Source: Saccharothrix sp. NRRL B-16348 (lineage in GTDB: Bacteria; Actinomycetota; Actinomycetes; Mycobacteriales; Pseudonocardiaceae). Taken from it: a stretch of DNA of 64,000 bases. The translations under genes and the position numbers were made by a program. The notes below the pieces were generated by a model, which searched no databases, was not told where the DNA came from, and worked only from the letters and a program-made list of their open reading frames with translations. The stretch covers positions 1-64,000 of the forward strand of contig NZ_LGED01000114.1 in assembly GCF_001280085.1 (NCBI RefSeq). The letters are read 5' to 3'. Below, piece after piece: positions 44,403-52,526 of this stretch (position 1 is its first letter; each line of letters opens with the position of its first letter).

Positions 44403-45505
44403 GACAGCGGCACCTCGGCGCGCACCGCGAACCCGCCACCCGCGAGCGGTCCGGCCGAGAACGTCCCGCCGTAGACCGCCACCCGTTCCCTCATCCCGAT
44501 CAACCCGTGCCCTCCGCCGCCACCGGCCAACACCCGTTCACCCGGCCCGTCGTCGACCACGCGGACCTCCACCGAAGCCTCCCCGACGACGATCGACACC
44601 TCGCAGGCGGCCGGCGCCGCGTGCTTCACCACGTTGGTGACGGACTCCTGCACGATCCGGTACACGGTGAGCCCCAGCCCGTCGGGCAGCGAACCGGACA
44701 CCGACAGGGACACGTCCACCCCGGCCAGCGACGCCCGGGTCACCAATTCGGGTAAATCACCCATGCCCGGCATGGGTGCCAGTTCGGTCTCGGAGTCCTC
44801 CGACCGCAGCACGCCCAGCAGCCGCCGCATCTCGACCAGGGTGCCGCGCGAGGCTCTCTCGATGACCTGGAGCGCCTCCCGCGCCTCCTCTGGCTGGGAC
44901 GGCGCCACGTGGGCGGCGACGCCGGCCTTGACCGTGATCAGGCTCAGGCTGTGCGCGACCACGTCGTGCAGTTCGCGGGCGATGCGCATCCGTTCCTCGG
45001 ACACCGCCCTGGTCGACGCCTCGGCGGCCTGACGGGCCTCGTAGGACCGGCGGATCCGCGTGGTGCGGCCCAACGCCCACGCGGCGCACACCACCAGCGT
45101 GAGGAACACCGCGAGCCCGGCGGACTCCGGCCACGCCTCGCCGATGGACACCGCCACCCACGCCGAGCCGAGCGTGGCGACCAGCGCGCCCACGGCCTCG
45201 CGCGACGAGCAGGCCGAAGCCACCATGTAGATGGCGAACGCGCTGGCGCTGTAGGGCTCCAGCGTGATGTGGGTGATGGTGGCGACGTTCTGCGCCATGA
45301 GCACGATGCCGAGCGTGAGCAGGGGCCGCTTGCGGCGCAGCGCCAACGGCGCACCGACCAGGAGCGCCACCGGATATCCCAGCCACGGCGGCACGTCGCT
45401 CATCCGGGCGAAGTCCAGGTACACCATGACCAGCACCATGGCGGTGGCCGCGTCCAGCGCGTACAGGTAGGCGGTCGGCAGCATCCGCAGGAGGCGTGAG
45501 GTCAC
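44399..45505 (-). CDS. NarL-type sensor histidine kinase
   Basis: 368 residues with four to five N-terminal hydrophobic helices, then a HisKA_3 domain with ARELHDVVAHSLSLITVKAGVA and a HATPase domain ([45 protein letters not shown]). GTG 45505 is 7-8 nt behind TACCGT on this strand, so it is leaderless. It lacks a defined extracellular sensor. It is divergent from the ABC exporter, 111 bp apart, which suggests one stress-response module: envelope or antibiotic stress sensed by the kinase, exporter induced through the regulator. That function is inferred from context only. Confidence 0.92.
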   Translation of the reverse strand: MTSRLLRMLPTAYLYALDAATAMVLVMVYLDFARMSDVPPWLGYPVALLVGAPLALRRKRPLLTLGIVLMAQNVATITHITLEPYSASAFAIYMVASACSSREAVGALVATLGSAWVAVSIGEAWPESAGLAVFLTLVVCAAWALGRTTRIRRSYEARQAAEASTRAVSEERMRIARELHDVVAHSLSLITVKAGVAAHVAPSQPEEAREALQVIERASRGTLVEMRRLLGVLRSEDSETELAPMPGMGDLPELVTRASLAGVDVSLSVSGSLPDGLGLTVYRIVQESVTNVVKHAAPAACEVSIVVGEASVEVRVVDDGPGERVLAGGGGGHGLIGMRERVAVYGGTFSAGPLAGGGFAVRAEVPLS

Positions 45506-45616
45506 GTCCGGCACGGTAATCGGCGTGGCCGCCGCCGGCGTCGGACCACGGTCCGACCTTGAATCGCAGACCTCGGTCCGATGCCCCCGACACCCCACCC
45601 CGGCAAGCTCCTCCCC

Positions 45617-46525
45617 ATGATCGAAGTAAGGCAACTGACCAAGCGCTACCGCGCCACCCGGGCCGTGGACGGCCTCTCGTTCGAGGTGAAACCGGGCTAC
45701 GTAGCGGGGTTCCTCGGGCCCAACGGCGCGGGCAAGTCCACCACCATGCGGGCGATCCTCGGCCTGGACCGGCCGACCAGCGGCGAGGCGCTCGTCGACG
45801 GTCGCCGCTACGCCGGGATCCGCCGGCCCATGCACCACGTCGGCGCGCTGCTCGACGCGGGCGCGGCGCACGGCGGCCGGTCCGCGTACGACCACCTCCG
45901 CGTGCTGGCCCGCAGCAACGGCATCAAGGACACGCGGGTGGTCGCGACTTTGGAGCAGGTCGGCCTGGCAGGGGTGGCCAAGAGACGCGTGGGCTCGCTG
46001 TCGCTCGGGATGAAGCAACGCCTCGGGGTGGCGGCGGCCCTGCTCGGCGATCCCGGCGTGCTGCTGTTCGACGAGCCGGTGAACGGCCTCGACCCGGAGG
46101 GCATCCGCTGGATCCGGCACCTGATGCGCGACCTGGCCCGCGAGGGCCGCACCGTGCTCGTGTCCAGCCACCTGATGAGCGAGATGGCCCTGACCGCCGA
46201 CCGGGTGATCGTGATCGGCCGGGGCAGGCTGATCCTGGAGGCGTCCATGCAGGAGCTCCAGGAGAAGTTCAAGAGGGACGTGCTGGTGCGCACGCCCACG
46301 CCGGCCGCCCTCGTGACCGCCCTGACCGCCGCGGGCGCGAGAACCCAGGCCGAGGACGGAGCACTGCTCGTGCAAGGCATGGACGCCGCCGCCATCGCCG
46401 ACCTGGCCGCGCGCAGCGGCATCCCGATCCACGAACTGACCCCGCGCAGCGCGTCCCTGGAGGACGCCTACCTCGAGCTGACCGAGGACAGCGTGGAGTA
46501 CCGCACCAAGGAGACCGCCCGATGA
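45617..46525 (+). CDS. ABC-2 exporter ATP-binding protein
   Basis: 302 residues. Walker A FLGPNGAGKSTTMRAILG, signature SLSLGMKQRLGVAAALL, Walker B VLLFDEPVNGLDPEG and switch histidine VSSHLMSEM are all present. This is the BcrA/CcmA type used with ABC-2 permeases, including bacitracin-type and lantibiotic resistance exporters. ATG 45617 (MIEVRQLTKRYRATRAV) is the natural start. The stop overlaps the permease ATG by 4 bp. The last 80 residues form the auxiliary C-terminal region (TPTPAALVTALTAAGARTQAE) with a closing ASLEDAYLELT. Confidence 0.93.
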   Translation: MIEVRQLTKRYRATRAVDGLSFEVKPGYVAGFLGPNGAGKSTTMRAILGLDRPTSGEALVDGRRYAGIRRPMHHVGALLDAGAAHGGRSAYDHLRVLARSNGIKDTRVVATLEQVGLAGVAKRRVGSLSLGMKQRLGVAAALLGDPGVLLFDEPVNGLDPEGIRWIRHLMRDLAREGRTVLVSSHLMSEMALTADRVIVIGRGRLILEASMQELQEKFKRDVLVRTPTPAALVTALTAAGARTQAEDGALLVQGMDAAAIADLAARSGIPIHELTPRSASLEDAYLELTEDSVEYRTKETAR

Positions 46526-47289
46526 CCGACGTGCTGAACTCGGAGTGGCTGAAGCTCCGCTCGGTCCGCTCGACCACTTACATCCTGGTGGCCATCGCCG
46601 CGTGCCTGCTGGGCGGCGCGCTGGTGTCGTTCCTGATGACGGCCGACTGGGACACCTCGCCGCCGGACGTGCAGCAGCAGTTCGGCTCCGCCGACCCGAG
46701 CATGATGGTGGTCCCGTTCACCCAGTTCTGCCTGGGGGTGCTGGGCGCCCTGGCGATCACCTCGGAGTACGGCAGCGGCATGATCCGCACCGCCCTCGTC
46801 TCCGTGCCGCAACGCAAGGCCTACCTGCTGGCCAAGACCGTCGTGGTGGCCGGCGCGTCGCTGCTGATCGGCCTGGCGACCGTCCTCCTCGCCTACCAGA
46901 CCGGGGAACTGATCACCGGAGACCGCCCGGAACCGATCTCGGCCTACGACTCCTTCACCGACGCCCTGCCGACCCTCCTGGCGAACACGGCCTCGCTGGT
47001 CCTGCTCGCCCTGCTCGGCCTGGGCCTCGGCTTCCTCCTCCGCTCCACGGCGGGCGCCTTGGTCTCCCTCTGCGCCCTGCTGTTCGTCCTGCCGACTCTG
47101 GCGTTGGTCCTGCCGTCCCCCTGGAACGAACGCGTGTACTCCGTGATGCTGCCAGTCCTGGCCCCCCAACTAGCCGCCGAATCACCGGGCGCACCACTCT
47201 CCCCGGCCGCCGCCGGCCTGGCCATGCTCGCGTACCTGGCGCTAGCGCTGGGTGCCGGCTCAATCGCCCTCCTACGCCGCGACGCCTAG
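46522..47289 (+). CDS. ABC-2 exporter permease
   Basis: 255 residues, six predicted helices, beginning LNSEWLKLRSVRSTTYILVAIAA, the usual opening of ABC-2 permeases that work with BcrA-like ATPases. Conserved ITSEYGSGMIRTALVSVPQRKAYLLAK lies between helices 2 and 3. The start overlaps the ATPase stop (ATGA). The stop overlaps, by 4 bp, the convergent transposase fragment, so the insertion relic abuts the gene without disrupting it. The C-terminus (SIALLRRDA) looks complete. Confidence 0.9.
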   Translation: MTDVLNSEWLKLRSVRSTTYILVAIAACLLGGALVSFLMTADWDTSPPDVQQQFGSADPSMMVVPFTQFCLGVLGALAITSEYGSGMIRTALVSVPQRKAYLLAKTVVVAGASLLIGLATVLLAYQTGELITGDRPEPISAYDSFTDALPTLLANTASLVLLALLGLGLGFLLRSTAGALVSLCALLFVLPTLALVLPSPWNERVYSVMLPVLAPQLAAESPGAPLSPAAAGLAMLAYLALALGAGSIALLRRDA

Positions 47290-47576
47290 CGCGTGTTTCC
47301 GATGTGGCGTAGCCAGCTTTTAATGGCCGCGACGTGACCGGTGGCCTGGTAGCGGACGGCCGCGTGGCGCCGCCTGTGGATCTGCTTGTCGATCGTCGGT
47401 GCCCGCCCGCCCTCGGATCCTTTGGCCTTGCGGTGTCCGGCCTGGTCGCGGGGCTGGTCGATGGTTGCCTTGATCTCTCGGCGACGTAGGCAGACGCGAT
47501 TGGCCTTGGAGCTGTAGGCCTTATCGCCCAGAACCCGGTCGGGGCAGCCGCCATCAGTTCGCTGGTCCACCCGCAC
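47286..47576 (-). pseudogene. IS5-family transposase C-terminal fragment
   Basis: The 96-codon frame reads VLGDKAYSSKANRVCLRRREIKATI, then GSEGGRAPTIDKQIHRRRHAAVRYQATGHVAAIKSWL. The first part matches the end of IS5/IS1112-like DDE transposases. Between KQIHRRRHA and AVRYQATG about 20 residues containing the final catalytic Glu (as in VECGINRLKRHR) are missing, so there is an internal deletion. The N-terminal two-thirds are absent and no inverted repeats are visible. It is a dead remnant and marks a former insertion point in the arc-dop block. Confidence 0.8.
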
Positions 47577-47702
47577 CTAACCCGTTGTCGCCCGGTTCGG
47601 CGGACGCCCCGGTCTGACACCGACGGGTAACAGTGGACCTCGCCACGCTCCGGCCACCGACACGCCGCCGCTCACCTCACCTGTGGGCGGTGGGAGGAGC
47701 CG

Positions 47703-47858
47703 GTGCCGACCGTGGACCTGCCGTCCACCGTGCGGACAGCGGAGGTCGGTCCGGTCCAGTGGGAGCCCGATGCCGAGCACGATTTTGGCTTGCTGGAGGC
47801 ATTGCTCGATCGCTCAGGCCGAATGCCGCGGTGGGTGGGATGGTCGGGCGAGCCCTGA
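47703..47858 (+). CDS. Possible small protein (51 aa)
   Basis: GTG 47703 lies just behind GGGAGGAG (47692-47699), one of the better ribosome sites in this gene-poor stretch. The 51-codon frame ends ...LLDRSGRMPRWVGWSGEP with an acidic middle (WEPDAEHDFGLLEALL). It has no match I recognise. Codon use is less biased than in the neighbours (TTT, TTG), which fits either acquired DNA or chance. I keep it only as a candidate. Confidence 0.25.
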   Translation: MPTVDLPSTVRTAEVGPVQWEPDAEHDFGLLEALLDRSGRMPRWVGWSGEP

Positions 47859-47896
47859 ACCCTGGCTCCGGTCCGGGACGTTCTGGAACCGGGTGG

Positions 47897-48145
47897 CTAG
47901 CCGTGGTTCCCGGTGCGTTCGCCGCGGTAGGGGAGCCACTCGTGATCGTTGTCGAACGGTTCGAAGCCGGTGGTGGGGTGGAGGGTCCGGTGTACCTCGC
48001 CGGATAGCACCAGGCCCGGCAAGTCGCCTTGGGCCAGTTCGTCCGACCAGCCCGCGCGCAACTCGGCGGGGTCGGCGAGGTCCTCCGGGTTCCACCCCAC
48101 CACCGCGGCCCGGTAGCCGTCCATTCGGGACAGCACGGCGTACAA
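47897..48145 (-). CDS. Hypothetical small protein (about 80 aa)
   Basis: The frame reads AVLSRMDGYRAAVVGWNPEDL, DPAELRAGWSDELAQGDLPGLV and FEPFDNDHEWLPYRGER. It has the composition of a real soluble protein, with acidic and aromatic residues spaced as in a folded domain and good GC3. No family is recognised. Start choice is uncertain: TTG 48145 or the GTG three codons further in. It is divergent from the aldo/keto reductase gene. It could also be the remains of a longer gene damaged next to the IS relic. Confidence 0.4.
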   Translation of the reverse strand: MYAVLSRMDGYRAAVVGWNPEDLADPAELRAGWSDELAQGDLPGLVLSGEVHRTLHPTTGFEPFDNDHEWLPYRGERTGNHG

Positions 48146-48218
48146 ACCGCGTCCGAGCGCGGAATCACCACGCCACGGTGACCGGCGGCTCGGAAGGCGG
48201 CCGGTTACCGTGGCGGGC

Positions 48219-49139
48219 GTGCCCGATTTCGCCCTCGGTCTGGCCGCGCTCGGCCGCCCCGCCTACATCAACCTCGGCCGCGAGCACGCGTTGCCCGACC
48301 ACCGGGACGTGGACGCCATGCGCGCCCACTGCCACGCCGTGCTGGACGCCGCCTACGCGGCAGGTGTGCGCCGGGTCGACGCGGCCCGCTCGTACGGCCG
48401 CGCGGAGGAGTTCCTGGCCCAGTGGCTGGCCGCCCGCCCCCACCAGGACGTGCAGGTGTCAAGCAAGTGGGGTTACACCTACGTCGCCGACTGGCGGTCG
48501 GACGCGGCCACGCACGAGGTCAAGGAGCACTCGGTCGAGCGGTTCACGCGGCAGTGGCAGGAGACCGAGAACCTGCTCGGCGCGCACGTCGGCCTCTACA
48601 ACGTGCACTCGCTGACGTCCGACAGCCCGTTGTTCGGCGACCCGGACCTGCTCCTGGCCCTGGGCGGGCTGCGCGACTCGGGCGTCCGCCTCGGCTTCTC
48701 GACCTCCGGCCCGCGGCAGGGCGAGACGATCCGGCGCGCGTTGGAGCTCACCGTCGAGGGACGGCGGCTGTTCGACAGCGTCCAGTCCACCTGGAACGTC
48801 CTGGAGACCTCGGCGGGGCCGGCGCTGGCGTTCGCCAAGGAGTCGGGCGCGGAGGTGTTCGTCAAGGAGGGCCTGGCCAACGGCAGGTTGGCCGTCGACC
48901 CGCCGCCACGCGTGCGGGAGCTGGCCGGCCGGCACGGCGTCGGCCCGGACGCCATCGCGCTGGCCGCCGTGCGCGCGCAACCGTGGGCCGACGTGGTCCT
49001 CTCGGGCGCCGCGAGCCCGGAGCAGCTGCGCGCCAACCTCCGGGCACGGGACGTCGACCTGGCGCCGGACGAGCTCGCCGACTGCGCCGAGCCCGCCGAG
49101 CGGTACTGGGCTACTCGGGCGTCGCTGGCTTGGGACTGA
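48219..49139 (+). CDS. Aldo/keto reductase
   Basis: 306 residues. The catalytic tetrad of the aldo/keto reductase barrel is visible: Asp and Tyr in VRRVDAARSYGRAEEFLAQWL, Lys in QVSSKWGYTYVADW and His in VGLYNVHSLTSD. NADPH-dependent reduction of a carbonyl is expected; the sequence resembles the L-galactose-dehydrogenase-like bacterial group. GTG 48219 is 7 nt behind TACCGT (48206-48211), so I prefer it to the GTG at 48210. The 3' end overlaps the convergent DUF6191 gene by 29 bp. Confidence 0.88.
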   Translation: MPDFALGLAALGRPAYINLGREHALPDHRDVDAMRAHCHAVLDAAYAAGVRRVDAARSYGRAEEFLAQWLAARPHQDVQVSSKWGYTYVADWRSDAATHEVKEHSVERFTRQWQETENLLGAHVGLYNVHSLTSDSPLFGDPDLLLALGGLRDSGVRLGFSTSGPRQGETIRRALELTVEGRRLFDSVQSTWNVLETSAGPALAFAKESGAEVFVKEGLANGRLAVDPPPRVRELAGRHGVGPDAIALAAVRAQPWADVVLSGAASPEQLRANLRARDVDLAPDELADCAEPAERYWATRASLAWD

Positions 49140-49401
49140 GCCGGACGGTGCCCGAGTCGAGGTCCACCGGTCCGCGCGGCGGCGCGCCCGCCTCCTCGTC
49201 CTCGCCCAGCATCAACGTGACCTGGCGCTGGCGCAGCTCGATGTGCTTGCCGCCGGAGAACAGGGTGGTGAACTCGTCGAGCGCGGTCGCCGACACCACC
49301 GGGTGACCCTTGCGCCGGCGGACCCACCGCCACAGCCGTTCGCCGGCGGCGAGGCCGAGCAGCAGCAGGGCGAGGCCGGGGATCGACATCGCGAACATCA
49401 T
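49111..49401 (-). CDS. DUF6191-type small membrane protein
   Basis: 96 residues: one N-terminal helix (FAMSIPGLALLLLGLAAGE), a basic segment WRWVRRRKGHPV, then SATALDEFTTLFSGGKHIELRQRQVTLMLGEDEE and an extended acidic tail. This is a conserved actinobacterial family without known function. ATG 49401 overlaps the NUDIX stop (ATGA), so it is the second gene of that operon; ATG 49407 is an alternative. The C-terminus overlaps the aldo/keto reductase gene on the other strand. Confidence 0.78.
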   Translation of the reverse strand: MMFAMSIPGLALLLLGLAAGERLWRWVRRRKGHPVVSATALDEFTTLFSGGKHIELRQRQVTLMLGEDEEAGAPPRGPVDLDSGTVRLSPKPATPE

Positions 49402-49892
49402 GCCCATGAGAACCACTCCCGGATCAGGGCCCGACCGTCCGGCACGACCGGCCACCCGGGGTCCTCCGCCAACGCCCGCACCTCGGCCAACTCCATCCAG
49501 CCGCCCCACGCCACTTCTTCCGGCTGATGGACGAACGGCCCATCGCTGCGCACGTCGTAAACGTGCGCGACGTACCGAATGGTTCCGTCGACGAACGGCG
49601 TCTTGAACCGGAACGCCGGCGTCGCCACGATCCCCAGCTCCTCGGCCAGCTCCCGCGCCGCGCACTCGTCCGGCGTCTCGCCCGCCGCCATGACACCGCC
49701 GCACGTCGGGTCGTACAGCCCGGGGTAGACGTCCTTGGTGTCGGTGCGCCGGTGCACGTACACGCGCGTCCCGTCGAGCGAACGCACGACGATCACCGCA
49801 CACACGTGCCACAGGCCTTCCGCGCGCATCCGGGCGCGCGTCGCCGTGCCGACGGGCGTGCCGTCCGGGTCCACCACTGCCACGTGTTCCAC
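49398..49892 (-). CDS. NUDIX hydrolase (isopentenyl-diphosphate isomerase-like)
   Basis: 164 residues with a complete Nudix box: GGVMAAGETPDECAARELAEELGI, i.e. G-x5-E-x7-REU-x-EE-x-G-U. The flanking YPGLYDPTCGGV and an N-terminal RARMRAEGLWHVCAVIVV are those of the YfcD/IDI-like subgroup, which hydrolyses nucleoside-diphosphate-linked compounds or other pyrophosphates. GTG 49892 follows GGGGAGGA at good spacing. The stop overlaps the DUF6191 start. The substrate is not predictable. Confidence 0.9.
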   Translation of the reverse strand: MEHVAVVDPDGTPVGTATRARMRAEGLWHVCAVIVVRSLDGTRVYVHRRTDTKDVYPGLYDPTCGGVMAAGETPDECAARELAEELGIVATPAFRFKTPFVDGTIRYVAHVYDVRSDGPFVHQPEEVAWGGWMELAEVRALAEDPGWPVVPDGRALIREWFSWA

Positions 49893-49996
49893 GCCAAGAT
49901 CCTCCCCAGGTAGTACCGGCCCGTGCTACCTCGGGCCGACGCCTGCCGATGCCGCCGGTTCCTAACGTCGTGGCGTTCGCGTCATGAGGAGGAGTT

Positions 49997-52474
49997 GTGC
50001 CCACATCCCTGCGGCTCGCGGTCGCCGAGTTCCGCAACCGGCCCGGTCGCGCCGCGCTGCCCGGTGTCGCCCTGGTGGTCGGCGTCGCGTGCCTGCTGGC
50101 CGCCCTGATGCTCAGCGACGCGATGGTCCGCGCCACGAACGAGGGCGCGCCGACCGTGCCCGCCGGCGTCGACCTCGTCGTCCGCCCGCCGCTCTACGGC
50201 ACCGACGCGGTTCTCGACCAGGCGACCGCCGATCGGGTGGCGCAGGTCGCGGGGGTGACGGTGGCGGAGCCGATCCGCGAGGTCCGCGCCGACCTGCTGG
50301 TCGACGGCGGCCGGGCGGGCGACCGGCGCGCCACCACCGACATCGAGCCGGACCGCGCCGACCTGCACCGCGTGCCGATCCTGGAGGGCCGCTCACCCGG
50401 CTCGGACGGCGAGATCGCGATCGACCGGGTCACCGCCTACGAGCACGGCCTCAAGCCGGGCTCCTCGGTCAAGGTCGCCGACGCGGCGGGCAAGCCGGTG
50501 GACGTCGTCGTCCGGGGCATCACGAAGCGCGGCTCGCTCGGCGAGGAGCCCATGATCGTGGTCGGCGAGGGCCTGGCCGCCAAGCTCGGCGGCGAGCCCC
50601 GGGTCGAGGCGATCTACGTGGTCGGGGGCGACCGGGCCGCCGTCGCGCAGGCCGCGGGCGAGGGCTTCCAGGTGGACACCAGGGCGGCGATCGCCGCGGA
50701 ACCGCCGAACAACGACCTGGCGGCCGTGCTGCTGCCGTTCAGCATCCTGGCGCTGGCCACGTCCGTCTTCGTCGCCTCCGCCACCTACCGCGCCGTCTAC
50801 GCGCAACGCCAGCGGCACACCGCGCTGCTGCGCTGCCTCGGCGCGCACCGCGGCCCGCTGGTCTGGGCGAACCTCTTCGAAGCGCTGCTCACCGGCGCCG
50901 TCGCGGGCGTGGTGGGCGCGGTGCTCGGCGGGTCGGTGGCGTGGCTGCTGGCCAGGCTGTTCGACGCCACCGGCCTGTCCTCGCTGCTCGGCGCGGTGGA
51001 GCTGAGCCCGCCGCTGCTGCCGACGGTCGGCCAGCTGGTGATCGGCGTCGTCACGGCGGCCACGCTCAGCGCGTTCGCCGCGGTCCGGCCCGCGCTGGCC
51101 GCCGCGCGCATCTCGCCGCTCGCGGCACTGCGGACGTCCGAAGGTCAGACGCCCGACCGGGCCGTGGTGCGCCGCCGCCGGATCTTCGGCGTCGCACTGG
51201 TCGGCGTCGCGGCGGTCATGGCGGTGCTGGCGATCCTCGCGAGCGGCTCGGTGGCGGCGATCTTCCTGGTCCTGTTCTCCGGCATCACGGCCGTGTTCGG
51301 CCTGTTCGGCGTGCTCGGACCGGTGGTCGTGCCCGCGCTCGGCCGGATCTTCGGCACGGTCGCGAGTCGGGTCGGCGGCGCGCAGTGGAAGCTGGCCGCG
51401 GCCGAGGTGCGCCGGGTGCCGCAGCGGTCCGCGTCGGTGGCGATGCCGCTGCTCCTGGCCGCCGCCATGGTCACGTTCTTCGCCGTCACGGTGGGCTCGG
51501 CGCAACGCATGGAGGAGGAGTTCAGCAACGAGCCGCGGCCCGACGCCGTGGTCTCGGACTCCGGTGGACGCGCGCTCGCCGGCGGTGTCGGCGCGGCGGC
51601 CAACCGGCCGGAAGCGGCGACCACGGTCGTGCTGCACGGTGTCGAGGCGGACCAGCGGGACGCCGAGGGGCACACGTACCCGACGCAGGTCGTCGGCGCC
51701 GACCCCGAGCGCATGCGCGAGTGGCTGACCAGGCAGAACGTCAACGCCAACGGGTTCGCGCCGGGCAGCGTCCTGCTCGAGGAGTGGTACGCCGAACGGT
51801 TCGGCGCGCAGGTCGGCAGGCCGTTCACGGTCGAGGGACTGCCCGGCGGGCCGCGCACGGCCACGGTCGCCGGCACGTTCGCCGGCACGCTGCTCGACGG
51901 CGCCGACGTGGTGCTGGCCGACCCGGACCTGGCGCCCGCCTCGAAGGTGCTGGTGGCGTTCGCACCGGGCGCGGACCCGGCCGCCTACGGGGCGGGCGTG
52001 CGGGCGGCGCTGGCCGACTCTCCCACCGTTCTGGTGAAGACCAAGGCCGAGACGGACGCGCGGAACCAGCGCTACCTCGACCTGGGGATCGTGATGCTGA
52101 TGGTGCTGCTGGGGCTGTCCGTCGCGGTCGCCGTGACCGGCATCGGCACCGCGTTGACGATCTCCGTGCAGGAGCGCCGCAAGGAGCTGGCGCTGCGTCG
52201 CGCGCTCGGCGTCACCAAGGGCGGCCTGCAAGGCGGCGTGGTGGCCGAAGCGGTGCTGTTGTCGCTGGTGGGCGTGCTGGGCGGAGGAGTGTTCGGCCTC
52301 GTCTACGCGGAGCTGACGCTGGCCGCGGTCGGCCTGTTCGTGTGGCCCACCGCGGCGGTCCTCCCGCTGCTGGTCGGCGGCGCGGGCGTGGTGGCGCTGG
52401 CGGTGCTCGCGGCGTTCGGCCCGGCCCGCGGCGCGGCCCGGATCAGGCCCGCCGCCGGGCTCGCGGCCGGCTGA
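49997..52474 (+). CDS. FtsX/MacB-type ABC transporter permease
   Basis: 825 residues: an N-terminal helix (GRAALPGVALVVGVACLLAALML), a large extracytoplasmic domain, an FtsX core of three helices (about 235-370), a second single helix, another extracytoplasmic domain and a second FtsX core at the C-terminus ending ARIRPAAGLAAG. This 10-helix duplicated layout is typical of actinobacterial antimicrobial-peptide or lipoprotein permeases. GTG 49997 follows AGGAGG; a TAACGT -10 lies at 49963-49968. The dedicated ATPase that normally precedes such a permease is not present here; the ABC-2 ATPase at 45617 is of a different type and already paired. Confidence 0.9.
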   Translation: MPTSLRLAVAEFRNRPGRAALPGVALVVGVACLLAALMLSDAMVRATNEGAPTVPAGVDLVVRPPLYGTDAVLDQATADRVAQVAGVTVAEPIREVRADLLVDGGRAGDRRATTDIEPDRADLHRVPILEGRSPGSDGEIAIDRVTAYEHGLKPGSSVKVADAAGKPVDVVVRGITKRGSLGEEPMIVVGEGLAAKLGGEPRVEAIYVVGGDRAAVAQAAGEGFQVDTRAAIAAEPPNNDLAAVLLPFSILALATSVFVASATYRAVYAQRQRHTALLRCLGAHRGPLVWANLFEALLTGAVAGVVGAVLGGSVAWLLARLFDATGLSSLLGAVELSPPLLPTVGQLVIGVVTAATLSAFAAVRPALAAARISPLAALRTSEGQTPDRAVVRRRRIFGVALVGVAAVMAVLAILASGSVAAIFLVLFSGITAVFGLFGVLGPVVVPALGRIFGTVASRVGGAQWKLAAAEVRRVPQRSASVAMPLLLAAAMVTFFAVTVGSAQRMEEEFSNEPRPDAVVSDSGGRALAGGVGAAANRPEAATTVVLHGVEADQRDAEGHTYPTQVVGADPERMREWLTRQNVNANGFAPGSVLLEEWYAERFGAQVGRPFTVEGLPGGPRTATVAGTFAGTLLDGADVVLADPDLAPASKVLVAFAPGADPAAYGAGVRAALADSPTVLVKTKAETDARNQRYLDLGIVMLMVLLGLSVAVAVTGIGTALTISVQERRKELALRRALGVTKGGLQGGVVAEAVLLSLVGVLGGGVFGLVYAELTLAAVGLFVWPTAAVLPLLVGGAGVVALAVLAAFGPARGAARIRPAAGLAAG

Positions 52475-52526
52475 AACGTGACCTGGGTCCGGGCGGTGTG
52501 TCGGTGGAAGGTCGTAGTCTGCGTAT

